Below, in pieces: positions 50,574-59,262 of a stretch of 64,000 nt of DNA. The notes below the pieces were generated by a model. It did no database searches, had not been told where the DNA came from, and worked only from the letters and a program-made list of their open reading frames with translations. Position 1 is the first letter of the stretch; each line of letters begins with the position of its first letter. This DNA comes from Adlercreutzia sp910585575. GTDB lineage: Bacteria; Actinomycetota; Coriobacteriia; Coriobacteriales; Eggerthellaceae. The stretch lies in assembly GCF_951801035.1 (NCBI RefSeq), contig NZ_CATOKT010000007.1; one strand, given 5' to 3'. The position numbers and the translations under genes were made by a program.

Positions 50574-51518
50574 ATGAATCTGTCTCAGCTCAAGTACTTC
50601 AAGAAGCTCGCCGAGGTGCTGCACTATACGCGCGCCGCCCAAGAACTCTTCATCACCCAGCCCACGCTCTCCGGGGCTATTCTCTCGCTTGAAAAGGAGC
50701 TCGACGCTCCCTTGTTCGAGCGCAAGGGGCGCCTCGTTTCGCTGACTCCCTATGGCGAGGTGTTCTACGAGCATGTTTGCTTGGCCCTGCGCGCCATTGA
50801 TGACGGCGTGGCGGCGGTGAGCGCTCGCTCGAACGCCAGTTTAGGCACGGTGAACCTGGGCACCACGTTCACGACGCAGGATCATTATCTCCCCGCGCTT
50901 ATCCACGATTTTGAGAGCGCGTTCGACAACCGGGTCATCGTGAAGGTGTCTCAGGGCTTTACCAACTACTTGACCGAGCAGCTTCGCCACGGCACCCTCG
51001 ATGTGGCCTTCTGCGGAAAGCGGCCCAACGAGTCCGAGATCGAGTATTTCCCCGTGAAGCTGTGCGAGCTGGCGCTCTACGTGCGCGACGACCATCCGCT
51101 GGCTCATAGCGAGGTGGTCGATTTTGCGACGCTGAACACCGTGGATCTTCACACGTACCGCCGGGGCACCCCTATCGGCGACCGCGTCGCTGCCATGCTC
51201 GAGGAGCACGAGGTGCACAGCGCCTCGCTCAACTACGACGACGATGTGTCCATGGGCTCGTTCCTGTCTTACAACGGCGGCAATGCTGGCGCTCTCATGC
51301 TCGATTCTCTCGGGGCCCAGCTTTTCTCCAATCTGCGGCAGGTGCGCGTCGAGGGCGTGCCCGAGCATTTCTACACGGTGTACCTGGCCTATCACAAAAA
51401 GCACGTGCACTCTCGCACTGTGGCCGATTTCATCGAGTTCGTGAAAAGCTACCGGGGCAACGATGTCGTCGAAGAGGTGGAGGAATCTGCTGTGGAGGAG
51501 GACGGCGCTACTGTCTAG
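50574..51518 (+). CDS. LysR-family transcriptional regulator
   Basis: The 314-residue product has an N-terminal winged helix typical of LysR (MNLSQLKYFKKLAEVLHYTR, followed by ELFITQPTLSGAILSLEKEL) and a periplasmic-binding-protein-like effector domain from about residue 90. AAGGGGAAAG precedes ATG 50574. It follows the transporter on the same strand rather than being divergent, which is unusual for a LysR regulating its neighbour. The acidic tail (EEVEESAVEEDG) is distinctive. Target genes are unknown; the adjacent transporter and acyl-CoA genes are candidates. Confidence 0.9.
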   Translation: MNLSQLKYFKKLAEVLHYTRAAQELFITQPTLSGAILSLEKELDAPLFERKGRLVSLTPYGEVFYEHVCLALRAIDDGVAAVSARSNASLGTVNLGTTFTTQDHYLPALIHDFESAFDNRVIVKVSQGFTNYLTEQLRHGTLDVAFCGKRPNESEIEYFPVKLCELALYVRDDHPLAHSEVVDFATLNTVDLHTYRRGTPIGDRVAAMLEEHEVHSASLNYDDDVSMGSFLSYNGGNAGALMLDSLGAQLFSNLRQVRVEGVPEHFYTVYLAYHKKHVHSRTVADFIEFVKSYRGNDVVEEVEESAVEEDGATV

Positions 51519-51655
51519 GCATGCGCCCCTGGGGCCACGGAGGATGCCGTCGGCGCCCCGTTTGTGCCGTCGGCGTGCTCTCAAGGGCAAGGACGGGGCA
51601 AAACCCGTGAAAACCCTGGCATGATCGAACAAACTGTGATATAAAGAAAAAGCTG

Positions 51656-51722
51656 CACACTCAGGTGTGCGGACATACTTTCGCATCATGAGAAAGTGGG
51701 CTCGTTCCCGCTTTCTTTTGTT
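51656..51722 (+). promoter_or_regulatory. Two-hairpin leader of the rimP-nusA operon
   Basis: Hairpin GCACAC/GTGTGC (51656-51671) is followed by GAAAGTGGG (51693-51701) pairing with CCCGCTTTC (51708-51716) and a T-rich run TTTTGTTGTT. The second has the shape of an attenuator located about 55 bases before rimP. Similar leaders control nusA operons in other bacteria. Confidence 0.5.
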
Positions 51723-51776
51723 GTTAGGGCAAAACGGCCGCAAGTATGGCAGACGGAAGGCGAGAAGGAGGTTGAA

Positions 51777-52247
51777 ATGCTGACGGGCAAAGAGAAGGCG
51801 CTTTTGGCGGCGTTGGAGCCTCGCGCGGCTTCCGAGGGAGTCGAAATTGTCACCGTCGAGGTCGTCGGGGCGAAGAAGGCTCCTACCATTCGCGTCTACA
51901 TCGACACCGAAGAGGGCATCGGCTTCGATGAGCTGATGGCCACCCAGGCCTGGGTGGGCGAGCTCATGGACGAGCTGGACCCGTTCCCGGGCGCCTATAT
52001 GCTCGAGGTGTCGTCGCCGGGTATCGACCGCCCCCTGCGCACGCCGGAGCATTTCCAGCGCTTCGCCGGGGAAGAGGCGGTGGTGAAAACGCGCGGTCCG
52101 CTGGACGGGCGCAGCTCGTTTACCGGCACGCTGAAGGGTTTTGAGAACGACGAGGTGCTGATCGAGGTGGATGGCAACACGGTTGCCATTCCCTTCGACC
52201 AGATCAAGCGAGCCCGCATCAAGGGCACCGTAGATTTCAGCGCTTAG
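51777..52247 (+). CDS. rimP: Ribosome maturation factor RimP
   Basis: The 156-residue product assists 30S subunit assembly. It matches the two-domain RimP layout: the N-terminal domain with VEIVTVEVVG...RVYIDTEEGIGFDEL, and the C-terminal Sm-like domain starting near residue 85 (YMLEVSSPGIDRPLRTPEHF) and ending IPFDQIKRARI. ATG 51777 follows GAGAAGGAGG. It is the first gene of the conserved rimP-nusA-ylxR-infB-rbfA operon, which supports the identification. Confidence 0.95.
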   Translation: MLTGKEKALLAALEPRAASEGVEIVTVEVVGAKKAPTIRVYIDTEEGIGFDELMATQAWVGELMDELDPFPGAYMLEVSSPGIDRPLRTPEHFQRFAGEEAVVKTRGPLDGRSSFTGTLKGFENDEVLIEVDGNTVAIPFDQIKRARIKGTVDFSA

Positions 52248-52264
52248 GGAAAGGAAGCACAGAA

Positions 52265-53467
52265 GTGGCAAGTTCTGAATTGATCGAGGCATTGCAGGCG
52301 CTGGCTCACGAGCGCAAGATCGATGAGTTCTACCTCATCGAGCGCTTGGAGCAGTCGCTGGCGAAAAGCTACGAGCGCATTCTGGATCTGGAATGGGACG
52401 CCCGCGTGACCATCGATCGCCAGACGGGCAAGATCTACGTGTACGAGCTGGTGCCCGTAGGCGAGCCCGATGAGGAAACCGGCGAGTACGCCGAGTTCGA
52501 GGAGCGCGACGTCACCCCCGACGACGTGAGCCGCATCGCCGCTCAGAACGCCAAGGGCGTCATCGCCTCCATCGTGCGCGAAGCGGGCCGCCAGTCCATT
52601 TACGAGGAGTTCTCCGGGCGCGTGGGCGATCTGGTCACGGGCACGGTGCTCCAGGGCACGCCCGACTTCACCATCATTAAAATTCGCGACGGCGTCGAGG
52701 CCGAGCTGCCCCATTACGATGCCAAGCGCAATCCCGGCGAGCGCAACGAGCGTCCGGCCAACGAGCACTACCGTCACAACCAGCGCCTGAAGGTGCTCAT
52801 CATCGATGTGCGCGATCCTAATTCCGATGCGCCCCGTCTGCGCGGCGAGCAGGCCCGCCCGGCCATCATCGTGTCCCGCACCCACCCCGACCTCATCCGC
52901 CGCCTCTTCGAAATCGAAGTGCCGGAAATCTACGAGGGCGTGGTGGAGATCAAGTCCGTGGCCCGCGAGCCCGGCGCCCGCTCCAAGGTGGCCGTGTACT
53001 CTCGCGAGGCGAACCTCGATCCGGTGGGCGCTTGCGTGGGGCCGAAGGGCTCTCGCGTGCGCATGGTGGTCGAAGAGCTGCGCAACGAGCGCGTGGACGT
53101 CATCCAGTGGAGCGACGATCCGGCGGTGTACGTGGCCAACGCGCTTTCGCCGGCCAAGGTGAGCCGCGTCACCATCGACGAGGACAACAACTACGCCACC
53201 GTGGTGGTGCCCGACGACCAGCTGTCGCTGGCTATCGGCAAGGAGGGCCAGAACGCGCGTCTGGCCGCCCGCCTCACCGGCTGGCACATTGATATCAAGC
53301 CGGCCAGCTTCCAGGGGGCGTCCCTGGTGGACGAGCCGGTAGTTGACGAGGTAGAGGAAGACGACGGCTTCTGCCTTTATGTAGACGAGGATGGCAATCG
53401 CTGCCGCAACCATGCCCGCCCGGGCAGCCGGTACTGCGGCATCCATGCTTCCCTCGAGGACGAGTAG
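52265..53467 (+). CDS. nusA: Transcription termination/antitermination factor NusA
   Basis: The 400-residue product has an N-terminal RNA-polymerase-binding domain (1-130), an S1 domain from about 135 (GDLVTGTVLQG) and two KH domains (VGACVGPKGSRVRMVVEEL near 255, and LAIGKEGQNARLAARLTGW near 325). It ends in an unusual 45-residue tail with cysteines and histidines, C-x8-C-x11-C-x2-H (FCLYVDEDGNRCRNHARPG, then SRYCGIH), which resembles a small zinc-binding knuckle not usual in NusA. The start is GTG 52265 after AAAGGAAG. It lies 17 bases after rimP. Confidence 0.95.
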   Translation: MASSELIEALQALAHERKIDEFYLIERLEQSLAKSYERILDLEWDARVTIDRQTGKIYVYELVPVGEPDEETGEYAEFEERDVTPDDVSRIAAQNAKGVIASIVREAGRQSIYEEFSGRVGDLVTGTVLQGTPDFTIIKIRDGVEAELPHYDAKRNPGERNERPANEHYRHNQRLKVLIIDVRDPNSDAPRLRGEQARPAIIVSRTHPDLIRRLFEIEVPEIYEGVVEIKSVAREPGARSKVAVYSREANLDPVGACVGPKGSRVRMVVEELRNERVDVIQWSDDPAVYVANALSPAKVSRVTIDEDNNYATVVVPDDQLSLAIGKEGQNARLAARLTGWHIDIKPASFQGASLVDEPVVDEVEEDDGFCLYVDEDGNRCRNHARPGSRYCGIHASLEDE

Positions 53468-53490
53468 CAGCGAAGGAAGTTGATTTCCAG

Positions 53491-53781
53491 GTGCCCACGA
53501 CGACGAAAAAACGCCAGCGCCGCTGCATCGGCTGCGGAGCCACCCAGGAAAAGGGCGCTCTGCACCGCGTGGTGCGCACGAAGGAGGACGGCGTGCAGTT
53601 CGATCCCTCCGGTCGCGTGGCAGGACGAGGCGCCTATGTGTGCTCGGCCGCCTGTTTCGCCCAGGCGCGAAAGTCAAGAAAGCTGGAGCGCGCTCTGCGT
53701 TGCTCGGTAACGGAAGATGATTACGAGCGCGTTGCTCGCGAGGTTGCTCTCGCCGAGGCACCGGGAAAGAATGAGGAGTGA
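53491..53781 (+). CDS. ylxR: YlxR-family RNA-binding protein
   Basis: This 96-residue basic protein is of the YlxR/DUF448 type, normally found between nusA and infB. It has the RRCIGCGATQEKGALHRVVR opening with paired cysteines, and GRVAGRGAYVC...AC forming the second part of the conserved site. YlxR proteins bind RNA and can affect RNase P or expression of neighbouring genes. The start is GTG 53491 with GAAGGAAG upstream. Spacing of 23 and 3 bases shows one operon. Confidence 0.92.
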   Translation: MPTTTKKRQRRCIGCGATQEKGALHRVVRTKEDGVQFDPSGRVAGRGAYVCSAACFAQARKSRKLERALRCSVTEDDYERVAREVALAEAPGKNEE

Positions 53782-53784
53782 TAT

Positions 53785-56523
53785 ATGGCCAGCATGCGTG
53801 TACATGAGTTGGCGAAGGAATTCGATATGTCGAGCAAGGAGCTGCTCGATCGCATTCGCGATATGAAGATTGCGGCGAAGTCGCACGCCAGCGTGCTTGC
53901 CGACGCCGATGTCGAGACCATTCGCAAGAACATCGAGCCGGAAATTCGCGCCCGCGCCGGCGCTCTGGCTGCCGAGGAAGAAGCGGCGCTGAAGAAGGAG
54001 CAGGAAGAGGCCGCTCGCGCCAAGGCCGAGGAAGAGGCCGCCCGCCGGGCCGCCGTCGAGGCCGAGCTGGCCGAGCGCGAGGCCGCCCGTGCCCGCCGCG
54101 AGAGCGCCAAGGCCGAGGAGGAGGCCGCTGCGCCGGCTCCCCGCAAGGCTCCGCAGGCCCCGTCGGCCTTCGCCAGTCTCGAGCAGCAGATTGCCGCCGA
54201 GAAGGAGCGCGTGGAGCGCGAGCGCGAAGAGGCTCGCGCCCGCGCCCGTGCCGAGAAGGCCGCTGCCGAGGTGGCCAAGAAGCGCGCTGTGGAGGAGGCC
54301 CTGCGCCAAGGCCACAAGAAGCACAGCAAAGCCGCTGCTCCGGCTCCCGAGGCCCCGAAGGCGCCCGCGCCGGCGCCGGCTGCCCGTCCCAAGAACAACT
54401 TCGACTCGCTGCTCTCGCAGATCGAGGCCGAGAAGCAGCGCATGGAGGCCCAGCAGGCCGCCGCGGCCGAGGCCAAGAAGGCCGCCCGCGGTGCCGGCGG
54501 CAAGCGCGGCAAGAAGGGCGGCGCCCATCAGGTCGTGCCCGAGCTGGAAATGCAGGCCGCCACGGGCGACGACCGCTACGCCCAGATGGCTGTCCAGGCC
54601 GAGAAGCTGCAGCGCGACAAGGTGCTCGCCGAGGCCCGTGCCGCGGTGGAGGCCGCCAACACCCATGAGGGCGAGGGGCGCCGCAAGAAGCGTAAGGAGA
54701 AGCGCGAGGCCGAGGCCCGCGAGCGCGCCGAGCTCGAGGCTATCGAGCGCGGCCTCGATCCCACGCTGGTGCTGGACGACTCCGTGGTGGAGATTCCCCA
54801 GGGCGCTACGGTGGCGAAGTTCGCCGAGCTTCTGGGCGTGCAGCCCAACGAGGTTATCAAGCGCCTGTTCATGCTGGGCCAGGTGCTCACCCTCACCCAG
54901 TCCATGAACGACGAGACCATGGAGCTTATCGCTGACGACATGGGCCGCAAGGTGCGCGTCGTGTCGCCCGAGGAGGAGTACGCCGTGGTGTACAACGACT
55001 CCGAGGACGACCTCAAGCCCCGTCCGCCTGTGGTTACCGTCATGGGCCACGTCGACCATGGCAAGACGTCGCTGCTCGACGCCATCCGCCACACCGGCGT
55101 GGTGGCCAGCGAGGCCGGCGGCATCACCCAGCACATCGGCGCTTCCGTGGTGAACATCGACGGCCGCCAGATCACCTTCATCGACACTCCGGGTCACGAG
55201 GCCTTTACCGCCATGCGTGCCCGTGGTGCCCAGGTCACCGACGTAATCGTTTTGGTGGTAGCTGCCGACGACGGCGTCATGCCGCAGACCATCGAGGCTA
55301 TCAACCACGCCAAGGCTGCCGAGGTGCCCATTGTGGTGGCCGTCAACAAGATCGACAAGCCCGGTGCCAATCCCGACCGCGTGCGCCAGGAGCTCACCGA
55401 GTACGGCGTCATTCCCGAGGAGTGGGGCGGCTCCAACATGTTCGTCGAGGTGTCGGCCAAGAAGAACCTGCACATCGACGACCTGCTGGAAACCATCCTG
55501 CTGCAGGCCGACGTGCTGGAGCTCAAGGCCAACCCCGATGCCGAGGCCTCCGGCTTCGTTATCGAGGCCAACCTGGACAAGGGCCGCGGCCCTGTGGCCA
55601 CGGTGCTTATCCAGCGCGGTACCCTGCACACCGGCGACGTGGTAGTGGCCGGCACCAGCTACGGCCGCGTGCGCGCCCTGGTGAACCCGCGCGGCGAGCA
55701 CGTGTCCGAGGCCAAGCCCGCCGATCCGGTCGAGATTCTGGGCCTGAACTCCGTGCCCACCGCTGGCGACGAGTTCCGCGTCTTCGAGGACGAGCGCGAC
55801 GCTCGCAAGCTGGCTGAGGAGCGTGCCCTGCGCGCCCGCCTGGCCGCTCAGGAAACCAAGAGCCATATGAGCCTGGATGACCTGTTCAGCCGCATCGAGG
55901 AAGGCAAGCAGACCGATCTGAACCTCATCGTGAAGGCCGACGTTCAGGGCTCCATCGAGGCTCTGCGCGACGCCTTCGAGAAGATGGACCAGTCCGAGGT
56001 GCGCATCAACATCGTCCACTCCGCCGTGGGCGGCATCACGGAAACCGACGTCACCCTGGCCGCCGCTTCCGACGCCATCATCATCGGCTTCAACGTGCGT
56101 CCCACGGGCAAGTCCCGCCAGCAGGCCGAGAAAGAGAAGGTGGACATTCGCCTGTACCGTGTTATCTACCAGGCCATCGAGGACATCAATGCCGCCCGCG
56201 TGGGCCTCTTGTCCCCCGATATCGTGGAAGAGGACACCGGTATCGCCGAGGTGCGCGAGACCTTCAAGGTGCCGAAGGTGGGCACCATCGCCGGCTGCTA
56301 CATTGTGGAAGGCGAGATCAACCGCGACGACAAGGTGCGCATCGTACGCGACGGCACCGTTATCTTCGAGGGCGTCATGGCCTCGCTGCGCCGCTTCAAG
56401 GACGACGTGAAGACCGTGAAGCAGGGCTACGAGTGCGGCATCGGCATCGAGAAGTTCCAGGACCTGAAGGTGGGGGATACCATCGAGGGTTATCAGGTGA
56501 AGGAAGTCGAAAGAACCGAGTAG
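53785..56523 (+). CDS. infB: Translation initiation factor IF-2
   Basis: The 912-residue GTPase brings initiator tRNA to the 30S subunit. An IF2 N-terminal domain (MRVHELAKEFDMSSKELLDR) leads into a long Ala/Glu/Lys/Arg-rich coiled region (residues about 60-340) typical of actinobacterial IF-2. The G domain follows with GHVDHGKT at 421-428, DTPGHEAF and NKIDKPG, then domains II-IV. GAATGAGGAG precedes ATG 53785. The gene is followed by a structured repeat, and then rbfA after 325 bases, an unusually long gap for this operon. Confidence 0.97.
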   Translation: MASMRVHELAKEFDMSSKELLDRIRDMKIAAKSHASVLADADVETIRKNIEPEIRARAGALAAEEEAALKKEQEEAARAKAEEEAARRAAVEAELAEREAARARRESAKAEEEAAAPAPRKAPQAPSAFASLEQQIAAEKERVEREREEARARARAEKAAAEVAKKRAVEEALRQGHKKHSKAAAPAPEAPKAPAPAPAARPKNNFDSLLSQIEAEKQRMEAQQAAAAEAKKAARGAGGKRGKKGGAHQVVPELEMQAATGDDRYAQMAVQAEKLQRDKVLAEARAAVEAANTHEGEGRRKKRKEKREAEARERAELEAIERGLDPTLVLDDSVVEIPQGATVAKFAELLGVQPNEVIKRLFMLGQVLTLTQSMNDETMELIADDMGRKVRVVSPEEEYAVVYNDSEDDLKPRPPVVTVMGHVDHGKTSLLDAIRHTGVVASEAGGITQHIGASVVNIDGRQITFIDTPGHEAFTAMRARGAQVTDVIVLVVAADDGVMPQTIEAINHAKAAEVPIVVAVNKIDKPGANPDRVRQELTEYGVIPEEWGGSNMFVEVSAKKNLHIDDLLETILLQADVLELKANPDAEASGFVIEANLDKGRGPVATVLIQRGTLHTGDVVVAGTSYGRVRALVNPRGEHVSEAKPADPVEILGLNSVPTAGDEFRVFEDERDARKLAEERALRARLAAQETKSHMSLDDLFSRIEEGKQTDLNLIVKADVQGSIEALRDAFEKMDQSEVRINIVHSAVGGITETDVTLAAASDAIIIGFNVRPTGKSRQQAEKEKVDIRLYRVIYQAIEDINAARVGLLSPDIVEEDTGIAEVRETFKVPKVGTIAGCYIVEGEINRDDKVRIVRDGTVIFEGVMASLRRFKDDVKTVKQGYECGIGIEKFQDLKVGDTIEGYQVKEVERTE

Positions 56524-56535
56524 CCTGTCCGCCGA

Positions 56536-56644
56536 CGGGAGACCCGCATACCTCCGTGCTCAAGCAGTCCTCGCTTTGGAGAACAGCCCACTGGGCTGTT
56601 CTCGTCGCTGCGGAACCTGCGCGCGGAGGCACACGGGTCTCCCG
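56536..56644 (+). repeat. 110-bp structured repeat, copy 3
   Basis: Outer arms 56536-56556 and 56624-56644 pair (CGGGAGACCCG with CGGGTCTCCCG); the sequence differs wholly from copies 1 and 2 but pairing is kept. The central hairpin GAGAACAGCCCA/TGGGCTGTTCTC and the blocks CAGTCCTCGCTT and GTCGCTGCGGAAC are conserved. It is in the infB-rbfA gap. Confidence 0.85.
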
Positions 56645-56664
56645 CCGGCTGCTCTGCTCTTCTC

Positions 56665-56725
56665 GAAAGAGAGGTGTAGGGTTTTCGCTGCGGAACCTGC
56701 GCACGGGGGCGCACCCCCTGTCCGG
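56665..56725 (+). repeat. Partial fourth copy of the 110-bp repeat
   Basis: CGCTGCGGAACCTGCGC at about 56686-56702 repeats 56606-56622 of copy 3, followed by a new GC hairpin (GGGGGCGCACCCCC). Only the 3' half of the unit is recognisable. It appears to be a local duplication. Confidence 0.5.
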
Positions 56726-56848
56726 CAGCTGCTTTTCCGACTTTTAAAGGTTTCCAGTTTTGTGACGTAATTCACTCGGCGTACTTGCTGGTCATTTCTT
56801 ATTTATACTTTGAAGCATCCTATAAGTCTCAATTGAGGAGATGGCATT

Positions 56849-57238
56849 ATGAAACAGAGTGCTTCCAACCGTAAGGTGAACGAGCAGGCCCGCGAGGTTA
56901 TTGCCAGCATTCTTCTGTTCGACGTGTCCGACCCGCGCTTGCATATGGTTACCATCACCGGGTGCGAGGTAAGCTACGATCGCTCCGTGTGCAACGTGTA
57001 CTACACCGTGGATCCCGACCGCTATGCCGATGTGCAGGCTGCCTTCGAGGCCGCTGCGGGTCATATCCGTTCGCTCATGGCCAAGAAGCTCTCGTGGCGC
57101 GTTGCTCCCGAGCTGCGCTTCTTTGTCGATAAGTCGGTGGACCAGGCCGAGGCCATCAACTATGCGCTTAACACCGAGCGCGAGCATCTGGAAGGCAAGA
57201 TCGTCGACGACACCATTGGCGAGGATCGGGAGTATTAA
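56849..57238 (+). CDS. rbfA: Ribosome-binding factor A
   Basis: The 129-residue KH-fold protein helps the maturation of the 16S rRNA 5' end. It matches the family in length and in blocks SNRKVNEQAREVIASILLFD at the start, DPRLHMVTITGCEVSYDRS near residue 28, and the C-terminal PELRFFVDKSVDQAE. GAGGAGATGG precedes ATG 56849. It is separated from infB by 325 bases with structured repeats, so it may have its own promoter, and precedes nrnA by 3 bases. Confidence 0.93.
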   Translation: MKQSASNRKVNEQAREVIASILLFDVSDPRLHMVTITGCEVSYDRSVCNVYYTVDPDRYADVQAAFEAAAGHIRSLMAKKLSWRVAPELRFFVDKSVDQAEAINYALNTEREHLEGKIVDDTIGEDREY

Positions 57239-57241
57239 TCT

Positions 57242-58249
57242 ATGGCGGTAACCCCTCAGACGAACACCACCCTGGAAGAAATTGCCCAACAGCTGCTGAC
57301 GCACGATAACTACGTTATCTGCGGTCACGTGAGTCCCGACGGCGACTGCCTGGGCTCTCAGCTGGCTTTGGCTTGGGCGCTGCGACAGTGCGGCAAGCAG
57401 GTTTCGGTTGTCTTGGCGCGCAACGAGCCCATCGATGGCACGCTGGCGTTTCTGCCGGGAAGCCAAGAGCTGGTGCCGGCGGTTTCGTTTGACGGGCCCT
57501 GCGACAGCTTCATTGCCGTCGATGTTCCCACGCCCGAGCGATTGGGCGATGGCGCGCGACTTCAGGAGCGGGCGGCCTTCACCGTTACTATCGACCATCA
57601 CGCGGTGCCCCACGCCATGAGCCAGCTCAGCTATACCGACCCCGACGTGGCCTCCACCACCATGCTGATATGGCAGCTGGCCGCACTTCTGGGCTGCGAT
57701 CGCGCTCAGCTCATTGCCACCTGCGCTTACACCGGTCTTATGACCGACACGGGGCGCTTCCAATACCAGAACGCCGACAACGCTGCTTTTGCGGCGGCCG
57801 CTGAAATGGTGGCTGCTGGGGCCGAGCCGTCGGTTATCTCGCGCAACTTCTACCAAAATCGCTCTCGGGCCTCGGTGGCCCTGGAGGCGGTGGCCATCGA
57901 TCACATGGCCTTCTCGTCCGACGGCCGTGCGGTTATGTCGTGGCTCTCGCTGGAAGATTTCGCTCGCTGCGGCGCTGTGAAGTCCGATGCCGAGCCCCTC
58001 ATCGATGTGCTGCGCTCGGTAGCGGGCGTATCGGTGGCGTGCATGTTGCGCGAGCAGGCCACCGAAGTACGTGGCAGCTTCCGCGCCAAGGACGACACCG
58101 ACGTGGCCGCCCTGGCGGCTCAGTTCGGCGGGGGAGGCCATCGCGCTGCCGCGGGCTTCACCATTCACGAGCTGCTGCCCCAGGCCGTGGCTGCCGTGGC
58201 CCAGCTTTTGGGCATCCCGTGCCCTGTGGTGGCTGAGGAGTGCCTGTGA
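57242..58249 (+). CDS. nrnA: DHH-family oligoribonuclease/phosphatase (NrnA-type)
   Basis: The 335-residue phosphoesterase degrades short RNA oligomers and may dephosphorylate pAp. It has the DHH-family metal motifs HVSPDGDCLGS near residue 24, FIAVDVPTPERLGD near 90, and DHHAVPHAM near 119, and the DHHA1 end FGGGGHRAAAGFTI near residue 298. Its position between rbfA and truB is standard. The start ATG 57242 is 3 bases beyond rbfA, and its stop overlaps the truB start. Confidence 0.92.
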   Translation: MAVTPQTNTTLEEIAQQLLTHDNYVICGHVSPDGDCLGSQLALAWALRQCGKQVSVVLARNEPIDGTLAFLPGSQELVPAVSFDGPCDSFIAVDVPTPERLGDGARLQERAAFTVTIDHHAVPHAMSQLSYTDPDVASTTMLIWQLAALLGCDRAQLIATCAYTGLMTDTGRFQYQNADNAAFAAAAEMVAAGAEPSVISRNFYQNRSRASVALEAVAIDHMAFSSDGRAVMSWLSLEDFARCGAVKSDAEPLIDVLRSVAGVSVACMLREQATEVRGSFRAKDDTDVAALAAQFGGGGHRAAAGFTIHELLPQAVAAVAQLLGIPCPVVAEECL

Positions 58250-59262
58250 AGCGCGGTACCACGGATCTCTGCCTCATGGTGGCAGTGGACAAGCCCTCGG
58301 GCATGACCTCCCACGATGTGGTCAATCGCTGCCGGCGCATCTTCGGCGAGCGTCGCGTGGGCCATACGGGCACGCTTGACCCCTTGGCCTCGGGCGTGCT
58401 GCCCATTTGCATTGGGCCGGCTACGCGTCTGGACAATTATCTGACCGGGCATGATAAGTCCTACATCGTGTCCGTCATCTTCGGTGCTGCCACCGATACC
58501 GACGACTGCGAAGGCCGGGTCATCCGCACGGGAGACGTGCCCGACGAGGTGTTCGACCCCTTCTTCGCCACCACCTTCGTGGCCAGCTTGGTGGGGAAGT
58601 CCAAGCAGCTGCCGCCGGCCTATTCCGCCATCAAGGTGGATGGCGTGAAGGCCTACGACGCTGCTCGCAAGGGGCGCATCATCAACTTGGAGCCGCGGGA
58701 TATCGAGGTGTACGCGGCCGAGCTTTTAGGTATTTACGGGGCCGATGGCACCGAGCCGGCCCGTTGGGACATCGGCTTTTCCGTCTCGAAGGGCACCTAT
58801 ATTCGGGCGTTGGCCCGCGATATCGGCAACGCCTTGGGCTGTCCGGCCCATGTGGGGGCGCTCCGTCGCACGAAGGCCGGCTTTATCGGCTTGGACGACT
58901 GCGTGAGCCTGGAAACGCTCGAGGAAATCGGCGAGCGCGCGGCCCTCGATCCGCTGCGCGCCCTGGGCCTGCGTTTTGTCTACGTGAACCAGAGCCAAGC
59001 CGAGCGGGTGTCTCACGGCAATGCGCTGCCGGCCGCCGAGCTTACCCTGTGCGAGCGGTCCTTCGGCGCCCTGGCCGATGAGATCTGCGCCTGCACCTCG
59101 GGAGTGCGCGAGAGTTGCGCTCCGTGGGAGGATGGCGAAACCGTCGCTTTGGTGTACGATAATCGCATCATTGCGCTGTACCAATATCAGCAGGATAAGG
59201 CTTTGTGCGTGTCCCGCTGCGTGTTTCCGAGAGGAGTAGCTCGTGGCTACGGTGATCTCTAG
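58246..59262 (+). CDS. truB: tRNA pseudouridine-55 synthase
   Basis: The 338-residue enzyme makes pseudouridine 55 in the tRNA T-loop. The catalytic aspartate is D45 in HTGTLDPLASGVLP. Further motifs are DKPSGMTSHDVVNRCRR at the start, KSKQLPPAYSAIKVDGVKAYD, and SVSKGTYIRALARDIG. The start GTG 58246 overlaps the nrnA stop (GTGA) with AGGAG six bases before; GTG 58240 is an alternative. The C-terminus overlaps ribF by 20 bases, consistent with translational coupling. Confidence 0.95.
   Translation: MKRGTTDLCLMVAVDKPSGMTSHDVVNRCRRIFGERRVGHTGTLDPLASGVLPICIGPATRLDNYLTGHDKSYIVSVIFGAATDTDDCEGRVIRTGDVPDEVFDPFFATTFVASLVGKSKQLPPAYSAIKVDGVKAYDAARKGRIINLEPRDIEVYAAELLGIYGADGTEPARWDIGFSVSKGTYIRALARDIGNALGCPAHVGALRRTKAGFIGLDDCVSLETLEEIGERAALDPLRALGLRFVYVNQSQAERVSHGNALPAAELTLCERSFGALADEICACTSGVRESCAPWEDGETVALVYDNRIIALYQYQQDKALCVSRCVFPRGVARGYGDL

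Noticed and set aside
53674..56019. Minus-strand open frame opposite infB
   Set aside because: It mirrors the IF-2 coding sequence; the Leu/Gly/His-rich product has no recognisable domain and no ribosome binding site.
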